This document shows, one piece after another, positions 1 through 7,682 of a stretch of DNA of 64,000 nucleotides. Origin of the DNA: a candidate division WOR-3 bacterium (GTDB lineage: Bacteria > Hydrothermota > Tepidihabitantia > Tepidihabitantales > Tepidihabitantaceae). The notes under the pieces are model-generated. The model did not search any database. It saw nothing but the letters and a program-made list of their open reading frames with translations, and was not told the origin of the DNA. The translations under genes and the position numbers were made by a program. How positions within the stretch are numbered: position 1 is the stretch's first letter; every line of letters begins with the position of its first letter. The stretch is from positions 1-64,000 of the forward strand of contig JABLXZ010000004.1 of assembly GCA_013177935.1 (NCBI GenBank), given 5' to 3'.

Positions 1-684
1 CGCAAAGGTGTCAAGGTAAATGGTGTCATTGAATATGGTGTCATTACCAACTATATTAAAAAGACCGATGTGCATATAAACCGTATCGCCATCGTTTGCT
101 GGCTGAGGTAAATGCTCTAAATTAAAGTGAAATGTGTCTGCTGAATTGTATTGCGGACCAAAGACCGTGTCTCTATTATAGGGGTCTTTTCTTAAATAGA
201 ACTCTACAAACTTTCTTGTATTAACGGGAGAAAAAACATTCCTTATAGAAATTGCATATGCTCTATTTGGAACAAGAGAACTGTCACAATAGATTTGTGG
301 AAGATATTGCCATAACTCTAATGTGTCTTCTGGTGTAACAACATGAACCGTGTTTGAACTATCTTGTGGTCTGTAACCATTATACAAATGAGCTATGATT
401 GTATCTCCGACATTAAATTGCCCTATTTCTGAAGCGTCAATACTATAAAGACCCCCGGTGTCTGGTGATATTGTTCTTGTTATGTCTGGTGGAATTTTTG
501 TGGCTCTTACTTGATATATAGCACCGTCAGCAGGTTGTCCAAGCGATGTTTTGGCAAAACCCCTATATTCAAGAAGACCGGCCTGTGGTCCGTTTTTAAT
601 ATTAGGGGTGGCGGAGAAAACAAAGTTGAAGGTTACCCAAACCGCAAAAATTAATCGCAAAAGATATAAGGCTCTCAAACCCAT
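1..684 (-). CDS. Secreted protein of unknown function, C-terminus cut by window edge
   Basis: The frame is open for 228 codons from an ATG at 684 to the first base of the window, so only the N-terminal part is present. Residues 1-24 form a signal peptide: a basic start (MGLRALYLLR), a hydrophobic core and a small-residue end (VFSA). The rest is rich in Asp, Thr, Asn and aromatics, with repeated D-T pairs, as in beta-rich extracellular domains. I recognise no family or catalytic motif. Codon use differs from most of the window: AGA for Arg, ATA for Ile and A/T in third positions are common, and the DNA is clearly more AT-rich than the hydrogenase operon beside it. It has its own promoter and stands apart from that operon. 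A cell-surface or Ig-like protein is possible, but no function can be assigned. Confidence 0.8.
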   Translation of the reverse strand, partial: MGLRALYLLRLIFAVWVTFNFVFSATPNIKNGPQAGLLEYRGFAKTSLGQPADGAIYQVRATKIPPDITRTISPDTGGLYSIDASEIGQFNVGDTIIAHLYNGYRPQDSSNTVHVVTPEDTLELWQYLPQIYCDSSLVPNRAYAISIRNVFSPVNTRKFVEFYLRKDPYNRDTVFGPQYNSADTFHFNLEHLPQPANDGDTVYMHIGLFNIVGNDTIFNDTIYLDTFA

Positions 685-702
685 AACATCAATATCTGAA
701 GA

Positions 703-730
703 ATGTTAGAACAAAATAACCTTATGTCAA
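703..730 (-). promoter_or_regulatory. Sigma70-type promoter for the edge gene
   Basis: On the minus strand TTGACA (730-725) is followed by a 16-bp spacer and TAACAT (708-703). Transcription would start about 10-12 bases before the ATG at 684. The short leader has no clear Shine-Dalgarno sequence. Confidence 0.6.
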
Positions 731-1191
731 TAAAAACGGACTAAGATAATCTCTGCTCTTGTATGCAGTTATATTATATACGAAAAATCACCAAAAAGTG
801 ACAAAACACGACCCACCCGATAGTCCGGGTACAGTTCTGGGGATTACCCCTGACTCGCCCTTGCTGACCCATTATGCAATAGCGCAGAAGTTTGATAGAG
901 CAGAAGTTAGAGGGGCGCATTTCGGCGCTATCTTATTGATAATTTATAAAGTTACGCCCCAAAACCTTTTTATCACCCCATCCCTAAAAGTAAACCCTTT
1001 AAAATCATCCCCGCTTTTAAACATCCATTAAACCTTTATTACCGGCTGTGCCTTAGATGTTATGTCCAAGAGTGCGGTGGCAAGCCCGTTCCAACTTCAT
1101 ATCAACCCTATAACACCGGTAGAACTCCGTAAATACTTACGGTTTATACAGTTAAGAACCGTTCAGGAGAAGAGTGTTTGAGTCAGGGTTT
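731..1191. other. Intergenic region, no convincing gene
   Basis: About 460 bases lie between the promoter of the edge gene and the 3' end of the hydrogenase operon. A 90-codon plus-strand frame (759-1031) lacks a ribosome binding site, family resemblance and coding-like composition. The only structure seen is a small inverted repeat, CCGTAA-ATAC-TTACGG, at 1127-1142. It lies about 50 bases beyond the operon stop and lacks a T-run, so it is at most a weak 3'-end hairpin. Confidence 0.5.
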
Positions 1192-1803
1192 TTAATAACC
1201 CCACTCTTCGTTCATATAGGTCTTGCGCCGACAGTCCGGACAGAGCACCCTTAATGTGCCAGAACGGTAAGGAACCGCACCGGCAGGCGCTTCCTGCGGC
1301 GCGGCAACACCCAGCGACTGGTAAAGGGTCAAAAACAGGGTCGGGTTGGAGTTGACCAAATCGCCAACCCGATGGGCAATCCATAAAAGGTGTGCCCGGG
1401 TGGCAAACGGTTCACCACAGATTTCACAGTAAACCAGTTCCTTTTCAACCGATGTTTCCCAGCCACCCCGTTCGGTCCGGGAAAGGTCAAACTCCGGTGT
1501 GTGGTAAATCGCATCGTTCGGGCAGTGCAGAACGCACTGGGCACAGTAGATGCAACGGTCCGCATGGTGGATGTTCCGCTTTACACCCTTCGCAAGGTCG
1601 GTGACAATCTCGCGGGCGTCGGTCGGGCAGACCTGAACACAGGCGCCACAGCAGATGCAGTTCTCTTCCCGGAATTTCAAAATCCCCCGGAAGTTGGGAT
1701 GAACCGAATCAACCTTTTTCGGAAACTGGGTGGTAAACGGACCTTTAACCACCGCCCGCACCGCTTCAATTAGTTCCCGCAGTTTTGGTAATGGAATCCT
1801 CAT
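1192..1803 (-). CDS. Hydrogenase ferredoxin-type subunit, NuoI/HycF/MbhN-like
   Basis: This 203-residue Fe-S subunit should carry electrons between the input module and the NiFe site of the membrane hydrogenase. Two 4Fe-4S motifs are visible: C49-x2-C52-x2-C55-x3-C59 and C84-x2-C87-x2-C90-x3-C94. This is the NuoI/TYKY arrangement. The C-terminal third adds two more pairs, C126-x2-C129 and C188-x2-C191, that look like a metal-binding knuckle. NuoI usually lacks these, whereas HycF/HyfH-type subunits can have such extensions. It is the last gene of the operon, overlaps mnhG by 4 bases, and is separated from the other hydrogenase genes by the whole antiporter block. The family is clear; the role of the extra cysteines is inferred. 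Confidence 0.88.
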   Translation of the reverse strand: MRIPLPKLRELIEAVRAVVKGPFTTQFPKKVDSVHPNFRGILKFREENCICCGACVQVCPTDAREIVTDLAKGVKRNIHHADRCIYCAQCVLHCPNDAIYHTPEFDLSRTERGGWETSVEKELVYCEICGEPFATRAHLLWIAHRVGDLVNSNPTLFLTLYQSLGVAAPQEAPAGAVPYRSGTLRVLCPDCRRKTYMNEEWGY

Positions 1804-2153
1804 TTTTCTTCCTCAATGATTGATTTGCCACCACGGTCTTCGGTAAACTTGTCCTTGACCGTACCCTTCCACAGTTTTACCCCGGCGATTAAGGAGCCGC
1901 GTGCCAGCGCGTGACTGGAAACCGGAACCGTGACCAAAATGAAAAGGGCACAGATGAGCGCCTTGATGCCGAGCGCCGAGAAACCGGTCTTCAGGAAAAC
2001 ACCGAGCATAATACCGCAAACCCCAAGGGTAACGCACTTGGTTGCTGCCTGCATACGGTTGTAGATGTCCGGAAACCGTGCCAGCCCAAGTGCGCCCAGA
2101 AGCACGAAAATCACGCCGAGCCAGAGCGAAATCAGTGCCAGTGCGCTAATCAT
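1800..2153 (-). CDS. mnhG: Mrp/Mnh Na+/H+ antiporter subunit G
   Basis: This 117-residue membrane protein has about three hydrophobic segments and the MnhG-type stretch GLARFPDIYNRMQAATK after the first. MnhG is a small subunit of the multisubunit Mrp cation/proton antiporter in the inner membrane. The ATG at 2153 is preferred over an upstream in-frame start because AAGGAG sits just before it and it overlaps the mnhF stop by 8 bases, a coupled arrangement. The C-terminal tail (KDKFTEDRGG...) is charged and probably cytoplasmic. It belongs to the E-F-G run at the distal end of the hydrogenase-antiporter operon. Confidence 0.92.
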   Translation of the reverse strand: MISALALISLWLGVIFVLLGALGLARFPDIYNRMQAATKCVTLGVCGIMLGVFLKTGFSALGIKALICALFILVTVPVSSHALARGSLIAGVKLWKGTVKDKFTEDRGGKSIIEEEK

Positions 2154-2397
2154 CAAGACTCCTTCCTTCGAGATACTTTGCCAGCGCCAGCGCGCCGATA
2201 AATGAGATGACCGCAAGCGCAATTGAGATGTCCAGAAGGTAACTCAGCCGGTACTGAAGCGCAACCAAGGCGGTAATCGCCGAGAACACAACACCCATCA
2301 TATCAACCGCAATCGCCCGGTCGGCAATTGATGGACCCTGAAGCGCCCGATACAGGCAGAAGAGCGCTGCCGGAATTAAAACGATAATCGGTATCAT
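2146..2397 (-). CDS. mnhF: Mrp/Mnh antiporter subunit F
   Basis: This 83-residue protein has three hydrophobic segments and the conserved MnhF motif SIADRAIAVDMMG (residues about 27-39), whose acidic residue lies near the membrane surface. It is a small structural subunit of the Mrp antiporter. It lies between mnhE (13-base gap) and mnhG (8-base overlap), the standard order in Mrp and Mbh gene clusters. Length and motif match the family closely. Confidence 0.92.
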   Translation of the reverse strand: MIPIIVLIPAALFCLYRALQGPSIADRAIAVDMMGVVFSAITALVALQYRLSYLLDISIALAVISFIGALALAKYLEGRSLDD

Positions 2398-2410
2398 CGC
2401 TCAAGCCTCC

Positions 2411-2899
2411 TTAATCAAATATCCGCGCGAGGAAAAACTCAAACGGTCCTTTAATCATCCGGGCGCACTCTTCCGGGTCGTCACTGCGCACTTCAATCCA
2501 GTGAATGTAGAGGTAGTCGTCCTTAATTTCCACTGTGAGTGTACCCGGGGTCATTGTGATTGAGTTTGCTAAAAACACCCGGGCGATGTCGCTCTTCAAG
2601 TTGGTCTTAATCTTAACAATTCCCGGTTTTAAGTTCATTCCCGGGGAAAGGACGCGCAGGGCAACATCAATGTTCGCCTTGAGACACTGCCAGATAAACA
2701 CCGGGATATACGCAATAAGCCAGAACCAGCGCACCGGATTCAAAAGTTTTCCTGCCTTCAGGGGTAGATAACCACCGAACATACCCGCGGTAATCGCCGA
2801 TACCGCAACACCGGCAAGGACCTCCTGATAGTGCAGGGTCCAGCTTAATAGTACCCAGACGATAAGTCCGGCAATGAAGTAAGCAATGCGCTTTGCCAT
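2411..2899 (-). CDS. mnhE: Mrp/Mnh antiporter subunit E
   Basis: At 162 residues this is the usual MnhE length. The first 90 residues contain hydrophobic segments. The soluble C-terminal half carries the MnhE signature NSITMTPGTL (about 112-121) followed by a beta-rich segment and the DPEE region. MnhE is a structural subunit of Mrp-type antiporters and of the membrane-bound hydrogenases derived from them. Its start follows the mnhD stop by one base, so translation is probably coupled. Confidence 0.93.
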   Translation of the reverse strand: MAKRIAYFIAGLIVWVLLSWTLHYQEVLAGVAVSAITAGMFGGYLPLKAGKLLNPVRWFWLIAYIPVFIWQCLKANIDVALRVLSPGMNLKPGIVKIKTNLKSDIARVFLANSITMTPGTLTVEIKDDYLYIHWIEVRSDDPEECARMIKGPFEFFLARIFD

Positions 2900-2900
2900 C

Positions 2901-4406
2901 TTATCCTCCGAGCATCAATCGGGCATAGTCAAGCCCGTTCAAAAGCACCTTTGCCGCCGGACCAACGAGATGGTCCAGAACGCCCTGAAAACCTATGCCA
3001 ACAACGAGGATTAAAACGACCAGAAGAACCATCGCCAGAACCATCGTCGCCGGTGACTCTTTTGCCCGGGTGGGCTCTTCGTTCTTTTTCACAAAGAAGG
3101 CGGTGTTGACAACCTTTGTTAAATAACTCAAAGTCACCGCGGAGAAGAGCGCGGCAAGGAACGCTAGCCAGTACATCCGGGCGGCAATCGCACCGATGAT
3201 GATGAACAACTTGGAGAAGAATCCGGCAAAAGGCGGCACTCCTGCCATTGAGAATGAGCCAAGAATGTGCGCCCAGGATGTGAAGGGCATTGACCGCTCC
3301 AGCCCTTTCAGATGGTCAAGTTCCCTTGTGCCCGCCTGCATCTCAACCGAACCACTGGCTAAGAACAAAGTACCCTTGCCTAAGGCGTGGGCAAGGATGT
3401 GAAACAGCGCACCGACAAACCCCCAGTAGTTGCCGATGCCGAGCGCAACAAGGATATAACCAATCTGGCTGATACTGGAGTAGGCAAGGAGCCGTTTGTA
3501 GTCGTTCTGGGAGTAGGCTAAAAGTCCACCCAGTACCATTGAGACTGCACCAAAGGCGATGAGCAGGTTGAAGAACGCCGGAGTTTCTGCCCGGGAAACA
3601 CCGAACACATTGAACATCAAACGGCACATTCCGTAAACACCGGTGACCTTGATAAACACACCGGAAAGCATCGCCGAGATGGGTGCCGGTGCTGAGAAGT
3701 GGGCATCAGCCAACCAGGCGTGGAACGGTTCCATACCCATCTTGATGGCAAATCCGATTAACAGGGTGGCAATTGCAAACCAGTAAAAGGGCGTTTTACC
3801 GGTAGTTGCCAGTGTCTGAGATAGGGTTGCCAGATTCAAAGTTGAAGCGTGGGCGTAGAGTAGTGCAATGCCAAAGAGGAGCACCGCCCCACCCACTTCA
3901 CCCAGTACCATATATTTGAACGCCGCCTCAACCTCTTCCTCTTCGGTGCCAAACGCCACCAGCGCATAACTGGCAATGGCAGAAATCTCAATGAAGACAA
4001 ACATATTGAACAGGTCACCAGATATCGCCAGCCCATTCAAACCGGCAACAAGGAGCAAGAACAGGGTGTAAAACTTCCAGCGGCCCGTGGTGTAGCGGTC
4101 CAGATACCGAATGGAATAAAGCATGGCACAGAAACCCACGATGTTAATCACCAGAACAACGAGTGCGGTCAGGGCGTCAAACCACATCGCGATGCCAATT
4201 ACCTTCCAGCCACCAACCCAGTAGTGCAGCGGCAGTCCACCCGCTTTCAAAATTAGCCAGGTGTAGACCGAAATAACGAGAAGCGCGGCACTGGCGATAC
4301 CAGCAATCAAATCGGCAAAACGGGACCACAGTTTTGACAGTAAGGGCACGAGAAAGGCGCCCGCTAAAGGCACCGCGATAAACAGTGGTAAAAACCTTGA
4401 CTCCAT
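2901..4406 (-). CDS. mnhD: Mrp/Mnh antiporter subunit D (NuoM/N-type proton channel)
   Basis: This 501-residue polytopic protein belongs to the NuoL/M/N-MrpA/D antiporter family. About fourteen hydrophobic segments are apparent. Conserved elements include a Glu in the fifth-helix region (FVFIEISAIASYAL), a Lys-bearing helix (FAIKMGMEPFHAWLADAH) and the APAPISAMLSG loop. These carry the proton or Na+ path in complex I-like enzymes. It is the third antiporter-fold subunit in the operon, with the 415- and 640-residue ones, and is followed by mnhE and preceded by mnhC as in Mrp operons. The identity is clear; the transported ion (H+ versus Na+) cannot be read from the sequence. Confidence 0.93.
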   Translation of the reverse strand: MESRFLPLFIAVPLAGAFLVPLLSKLWSRFADLIAGIASAALLVISVYTWLILKAGGLPLHYWVGGWKVIGIAMWFDALTALVVLVINIVGFCAMLYSIRYLDRYTTGRWKFYTLFLLLVAGLNGLAISGDLFNMFVFIEISAIASYALVAFGTEEEEVEAAFKYMVLGEVGGAVLLFGIALLYAHASTLNLATLSQTLATTGKTPFYWFAIATLLIGFAIKMGMEPFHAWLADAHFSAPAPISAMLSGVFIKVTGVYGMCRLMFNVFGVSRAETPAFFNLLIAFGAVSMVLGGLLAYSQNDYKRLLAYSSISQIGYILVALGIGNYWGFVGALFHILAHALGKGTLFLASGSVEMQAGTRELDHLKGLERSMPFTSWAHILGSFSMAGVPPFAGFFSKLFIIIGAIAARMYWLAFLAALFSAVTLSYLTKVVNTAFFVKKNEEPTRAKESPATMVLAMVLLVVLILVVGIGFQGVLDHLVGPAAKVLLNGLDYARLMLGG

Positions 4407-4412
4407 CGGCTC

Positions 4413-4766
4413 TTATCCTTTCAACTTTCGGAATTCCGAAACATCAAAGGTCTTGTGTTTCTCATAGAGACGGAGCGCAAGTGAGAGCATCAAAGCGGTG
4501 GTTGACAGTCCGATGACGATTGCGGTTAACACCAGCGCCTGGGGTACCGGGTCAACAAAGTTGCGGGCAACACCGAGCCGTAACTGGTCGGCACTGGTGA
4601 TAATCGGCGGCAAAGCACCCTTTTTAAACCCGACCAAGGCAAAGAAGAGATTGACCGCATACTCAATCAAACAGAAGCCAATCACAATTTTAATCAGGTT
4701 GCGCTTTGACACCACGACATAGAGACCGATGAGAAACAAAAGGACGCAGGCGATATAGGGTATCAT
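4413..4766 (-). CDS. mnhC: Mrp/Mnh antiporter subunit C (NuoK-like)
   Basis: This 117-residue protein has three hydrophobic helices and the NuoK/MnhC pattern. One helix carries an acidic residue (GFCLIEYAVNLFFAL) and is followed by a loop and the segment VDPVPQALVLTAIVIG. In complex I the matching glutamates lie on the proton route, and in Mrp this subunit packs against MrpA and MrpD. It sits between mnhB (2-base gap) and mnhD (6-base gap). Length and motifs are typical. Confidence 0.93.
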   Translation of the reverse strand: MIPYIACVLLFLIGLYVVVSKRNLIKIVIGFCLIEYAVNLFFALVGFKKGALPPIITSADQLRLGVARNFVDPVPQALVLTAIVIGLSTTALMLSLALRLYEKHKTFDVSEFRKLKG

Positions 4767-4768
4767 CT

Positions 4769-5209
4769 CTACTCCTTCATCACAAACCTTGAGGCGCCCA
4801 GCGCCAGAAAGATGGCAAAGAGACCGGCGCCAACCTTCATCCCAATAGCGATGTTTGCCAGAGGAATCAAACCACCAGAAACCAGTTGCAGGGGCTTGCC
4901 TAAATAAAACACACCCGTATTGCGGAAAAAGATGTCCGCAGCAAAGTAGCCGGCGAGCGCCAGCGCAAGGAAGAAAACACCGCCCAAACTTTCAAACACC
5001 GAGGAAAGGATATAGCGCCGTCGTTCTACCTGCTCCACCGAACCAAATGACAGCGAAATAAGAATCAACGCCGCGGCAACCAAAACTCCACCGGCAAATC
5101 CGCCGCCGGGCGTTAAATGACCATGGAGGATTATGTAGCCACCGTAGAGGAATAGCATTCCGGCGAGCAGTCCTGCCATTACCTGAACAATCAAAGACAT
5201 CCCGCGCAT
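4769..5209 (-). CDS. mnhB: Mrp/Mnh antiporter subunit B
   Basis: This 146-residue membrane protein has four hydrophobic segments and the family signature HGHLTPGGGFAGGVL (about residues 34-48). I place the start at the ATG at 5209, immediately after the upstream stop (TAGTATG). A longer start at 5242 would lie inside the upstream gene. MnhB is a structural subunit of the Mrp antiporter. The adjacent upstream gene supplies the MrpA C-terminal part, as in archaeal Mbh/Mrp clusters where MrpA is split. Confidence 0.9.
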   Translation of the reverse strand: MRGMSLIVQVMAGLLAGMLFLYGGYIILHGHLTPGGGFAGGVLVAAALILISLSFGSVEQVERRRYILSSVFESLGGVFFLALALAGYFAADIFFRNTGVFYLGKPLQLVSGGLIPLANIAIGMKVGAGLFAIFLALGASRFVMKE

Positions 5210-5210
5210 A

Positions 5211-5756
5211 CTAACTTCCCCCCGGTTTTTTCTTGGTGACAAATCGCATCACCGTCAATACACCAACCACCGCAGTGAACAAGACCGTTGCCTCACCTAA
5301 GGTGTCATAACCCCGGAAGTCCAGAATGATTGCCGCAACGATGTTCGCCGCTCCGGTCCGTTCCAGTCCAAACTGGATGTAGTCGGTCGCAAGCCGCATC
5401 AGGGGCTGACCAAAGACGGGTAACTCCCGGAACACACCGATGATGAGCGAAAGGAATAGCCCGCCAAAGGCAAGAAATGCGGCGATGAACATTGCAGTCT
5501 CCATCTTTAAACCGCCGCTTGCCGTGGTATCAATCTCAGTCGTGCGCAGAATCACCGCAGTAAATAACACAACCGTTAAGGTCTCAACCACAATCTGAAC
5601 AATCGCCAGGTCGGGCGCCTGGACTAAAATGAACATAATCGCAACGCTGAACCCGACCAAACCCAGCGCCACCGCTGCCGCCAGCAGATTCTTGGTCTCG
5701 CTGGCAACCAGCGCCGCTGCCAGCATCACACCTAAAAGAATGTAAAGTTCAACCAT
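5211..5756 (-). CDS. MrpA C-terminal domain protein (MbhD + MbhE fused)
   Basis: This 181-residue membrane protein matches the C-terminal part of MrpA/MnhA, which is two small genes, mbhD and mbhE, in archaeal membrane-bound hydrogenase. The first half has the DUF4040-type segment QAPDLAIVQIVVETLTVVLF (about 46-65). The second half has the MbhE-like motif DFRGYDTLGEATVLF near residues 145-159. The two parts are one reading frame here. The rest of MrpA is presumably supplied by the upstream 640-residue NuoL-like subunit. A three-base gap separates it from that gene. Confidence 0.88.
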   Translation of the reverse strand: MVELYILLGVMLAAALVASETKNLLAAAVALGLVGFSVAIMFILVQAPDLAIVQIVVETLTVVLFTAVILRTTEIDTTASGGLKMETAMFIAAFLAFGGLFLSLIIGVFRELPVFGQPLMRLATDYIQFGLERTGAANIVAAIILDFRGYDTLGEATVLFTAVVGVLTVMRFVTKKKPGGS

Positions 5757-5759
5757 CTT

Positions 5760-7682
5760 TTACCTCAAAAACAGCAGTAAATAGAATATCACCGCGCCTA
5801 AAAATACCCAGGAGAGGTACAGCGGTAGATTACCGGTATGAATCTTCGACAGACCGAGTCCGAAGTAGTAGACCAGTTTACCAATGAACTCTGCCAGCGC
5901 CTCAAGTACCCGGTCCACACCTTCGCGCAGACCAGAACCAACCACCTTGAAGATTCCCACCAGCCAGTTGTAAAAGTCAAAAGCACCCCGTTCGCCAAAG
6001 ACGAGCATCTCGCCAATTAAAGGCATATGCTTCACCGATGAGTAAAATGCGGTTCCGGGCACCCGGCTCTCCTCTTCATCAGCAATCTTCTCGCCACCGA
6101 CAAAGGTCTTTCCCGGCACCGGTCGGGCTGCAGTACCGAAAAGGTACAAAATGGCGCCAAAACCGAGCGCGGCAAATAGTAACAGGGTTGCCGGAATCGG
6201 ACTCCAGGCGCCGTAAAGTGTTACATCGTAAAACCCGAGCCCGGGTAAAATCAGCCCGACCAGCGGCAACTGGTAGGCAAACACGCCGAAAACCACACAG
6301 GCAAGTGCCAACAGGAAAGGTGGCAACCACATCGTCATACTCACCTCGCGCACCCGTTCCAGATTTGCCGGACGCTGACCAAAGAACAGCGCATGGAGCA
6401 TCTTCAAAAACGACGCCAGCGTCAAAACACTGCCCAGCATCGCCGCCACCAGGAAGATGGGAAACAGCCGGTTGCCTTCACTGCCAATTGATAAGACCCC
6501 CTGATAAACCATCCACTTTGAGAAAAACCCGTTGAGCGGTGGCACACCGGCAATCGCCAGAGCACAGATAAAGAACGAAATAAAGGTCAAGGGCATCTGC
6601 TTTGCCACACCACCCAGTTTTTCCAGTTCATCGGTCTTTGCCCAGTGTTCTACCGAACCACCCGCCAGGAAAAGTCCGGTCTTGTATATCGCATTGTTGA
6701 GCATATGGAAAAGACCACCCGCAATACCAACCGGAATCCCGGTACCAATTCCCAAAACCATATAACCAACCTGGGAGACCGCGTGAAATGCCAGTAGTTT
6801 CATCATCCGCTTCTGAACCAGCGCCATCATCACCGCCGCGATAATCGTCAAAGCGCCAATCGCCATCAATGAGTTGCGCAAAACCATATTGCTTGAGATG
6901 TCAAACATCGAGACGCAGAGCCGGGTCAAAAGGTAAATCCCGAGGAGTTTGTCCAGTGATGCCGGTATCAGCGCCATCACCGGTGCCGGTGCGGTCTCAG
7001 CTGCCTGCGGAATCCAGGTGTGCAAAGGCATCGCCCCGGCTTTGGCAAGGGCACCCGCTGTTACAAGCAAAAATCCGGCGATTATTATCGGGTCGTAAAG
7101 CGGTAGCGGCACCTTGGGCGCCAGGTCAATCCAGCCACCCGCAATGAATGTTCTGGTCAATAAAAGGACCACACCTAAAAGCATCGCAAAGTCGGACAGT
7201 CCGACGATAACCAGCGCCTTGCGCGCGGTAAGGAAGGTGTCGCCTTTGCCAATCAAAAGAATGCCATACAGGACAAAGAGCAGGGCGCCCCAGAAGAAGA
7301 ACAGGACCGCAAGGTTGGCGCTCAACACAACTCCGTTGGCAAAACCGAGAATCAAAAGGCAGTAGAGGTAATAACCCCTGGTTCCTTCCCGGCCTCGCAT
7401 ATAGCGGAAGGAGTAAAATACGATGAGCGCGGTAAAGACACTGACAAACAGGAGGACAAAACCGGACAACTGGTCAAGACGCAAAGCAATCTGAACCCCG
7501 GCAACCTCTCCAATCTTTAAAACCTGCTCGCTACCCCGAACTAAAAACAACCGGATGGCGTAGTAAAGTGAAGCAAGGACACCGATAAAACTGAACTCAT
7601 TGCGCAACCTGCCAACCAGATAGCCTAATACTCCCGCCGCTATCGGCGCAACGATGATTAACACAAAAGAATGAGCCAACAT
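5760..7682 (-). CDS. Antiporter-like subunit, NuoL/MbhH/MrpA-N type
   Basis: This 640-residue polytopic membrane protein is of the NuoL/MrpA N-terminal family. Visible features are the helix with Lys and the downstream loop (GALAKAGAMPLHTWIPQAAE), the APAPVMALIPASLDKLLG segment, and the GVPPLNGFFSKWM motif. A C-terminal extension of about 130 residues includes an amphipathic stretch and a final hydrophobic anchor, like the lateral helix region of NuoL-type proteins. It should pump H+ or Na+ when the hydrogenase module turns over. The ATG overlaps the neighbouring 415-residue gene's stop by one base (TAATG). Confidence 0.9.
   Translation of the reverse strand: MLAHSFVLIIVAPIAAGVLGYLVGRLRNEFSFIGVLASLYYAIRLFLVRGSEQVLKIGEVAGVQIALRLDQLSGFVLLFVSVFTALIVFYSFRYMRGREGTRGYYLYCLLILGFANGVVLSANLAVLFFFWGALLFVLYGILLIGKGDTFLTARKALVIVGLSDFAMLLGVVLLLTRTFIAGGWIDLAPKVPLPLYDPIIIAGFLLVTAGALAKAGAMPLHTWIPQAAETAPAPVMALIPASLDKLLGIYLLTRLCVSMFDISSNMVLRNSLMAIGALTIIAAVMMALVQKRMMKLLAFHAVSQVGYMVLGIGTGIPVGIAGGLFHMLNNAIYKTGLFLAGGSVEHWAKTDELEKLGGVAKQMPLTFISFFICALAIAGVPPLNGFFSKWMVYQGVLSIGSEGNRLFPIFLVAAMLGSVLTLASFLKMLHALFFGQRPANLERVREVSMTMWLPPFLLALACVVFGVFAYQLPLVGLILPGLGFYDVTLYGAWSPIPATLLLFAALGFGAILYLFGTAARPVPGKTFVGGEKIADEEESRVPGTAFYSSVKHMPLIGEMLVFGERGAFDFYNWLVGIFKVVGSGLREGVDRVLEALAEFIGKLVYYFGLGLSKIHTGNLPLYLSWVFLGAVIFYLLLFLR

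Noticed and set aside
759-1031. 90-codon plus-strand frame near the left edge
   Set aside because: No ribosome binding site, no family resemblance, low-complexity composition; the region reads as intergenic.
1127-1142. CCGTAA-ATAC-TTACGG hairpin as operon terminator
   Set aside because: Stem only 6 bp and no T-run on the minus strand.
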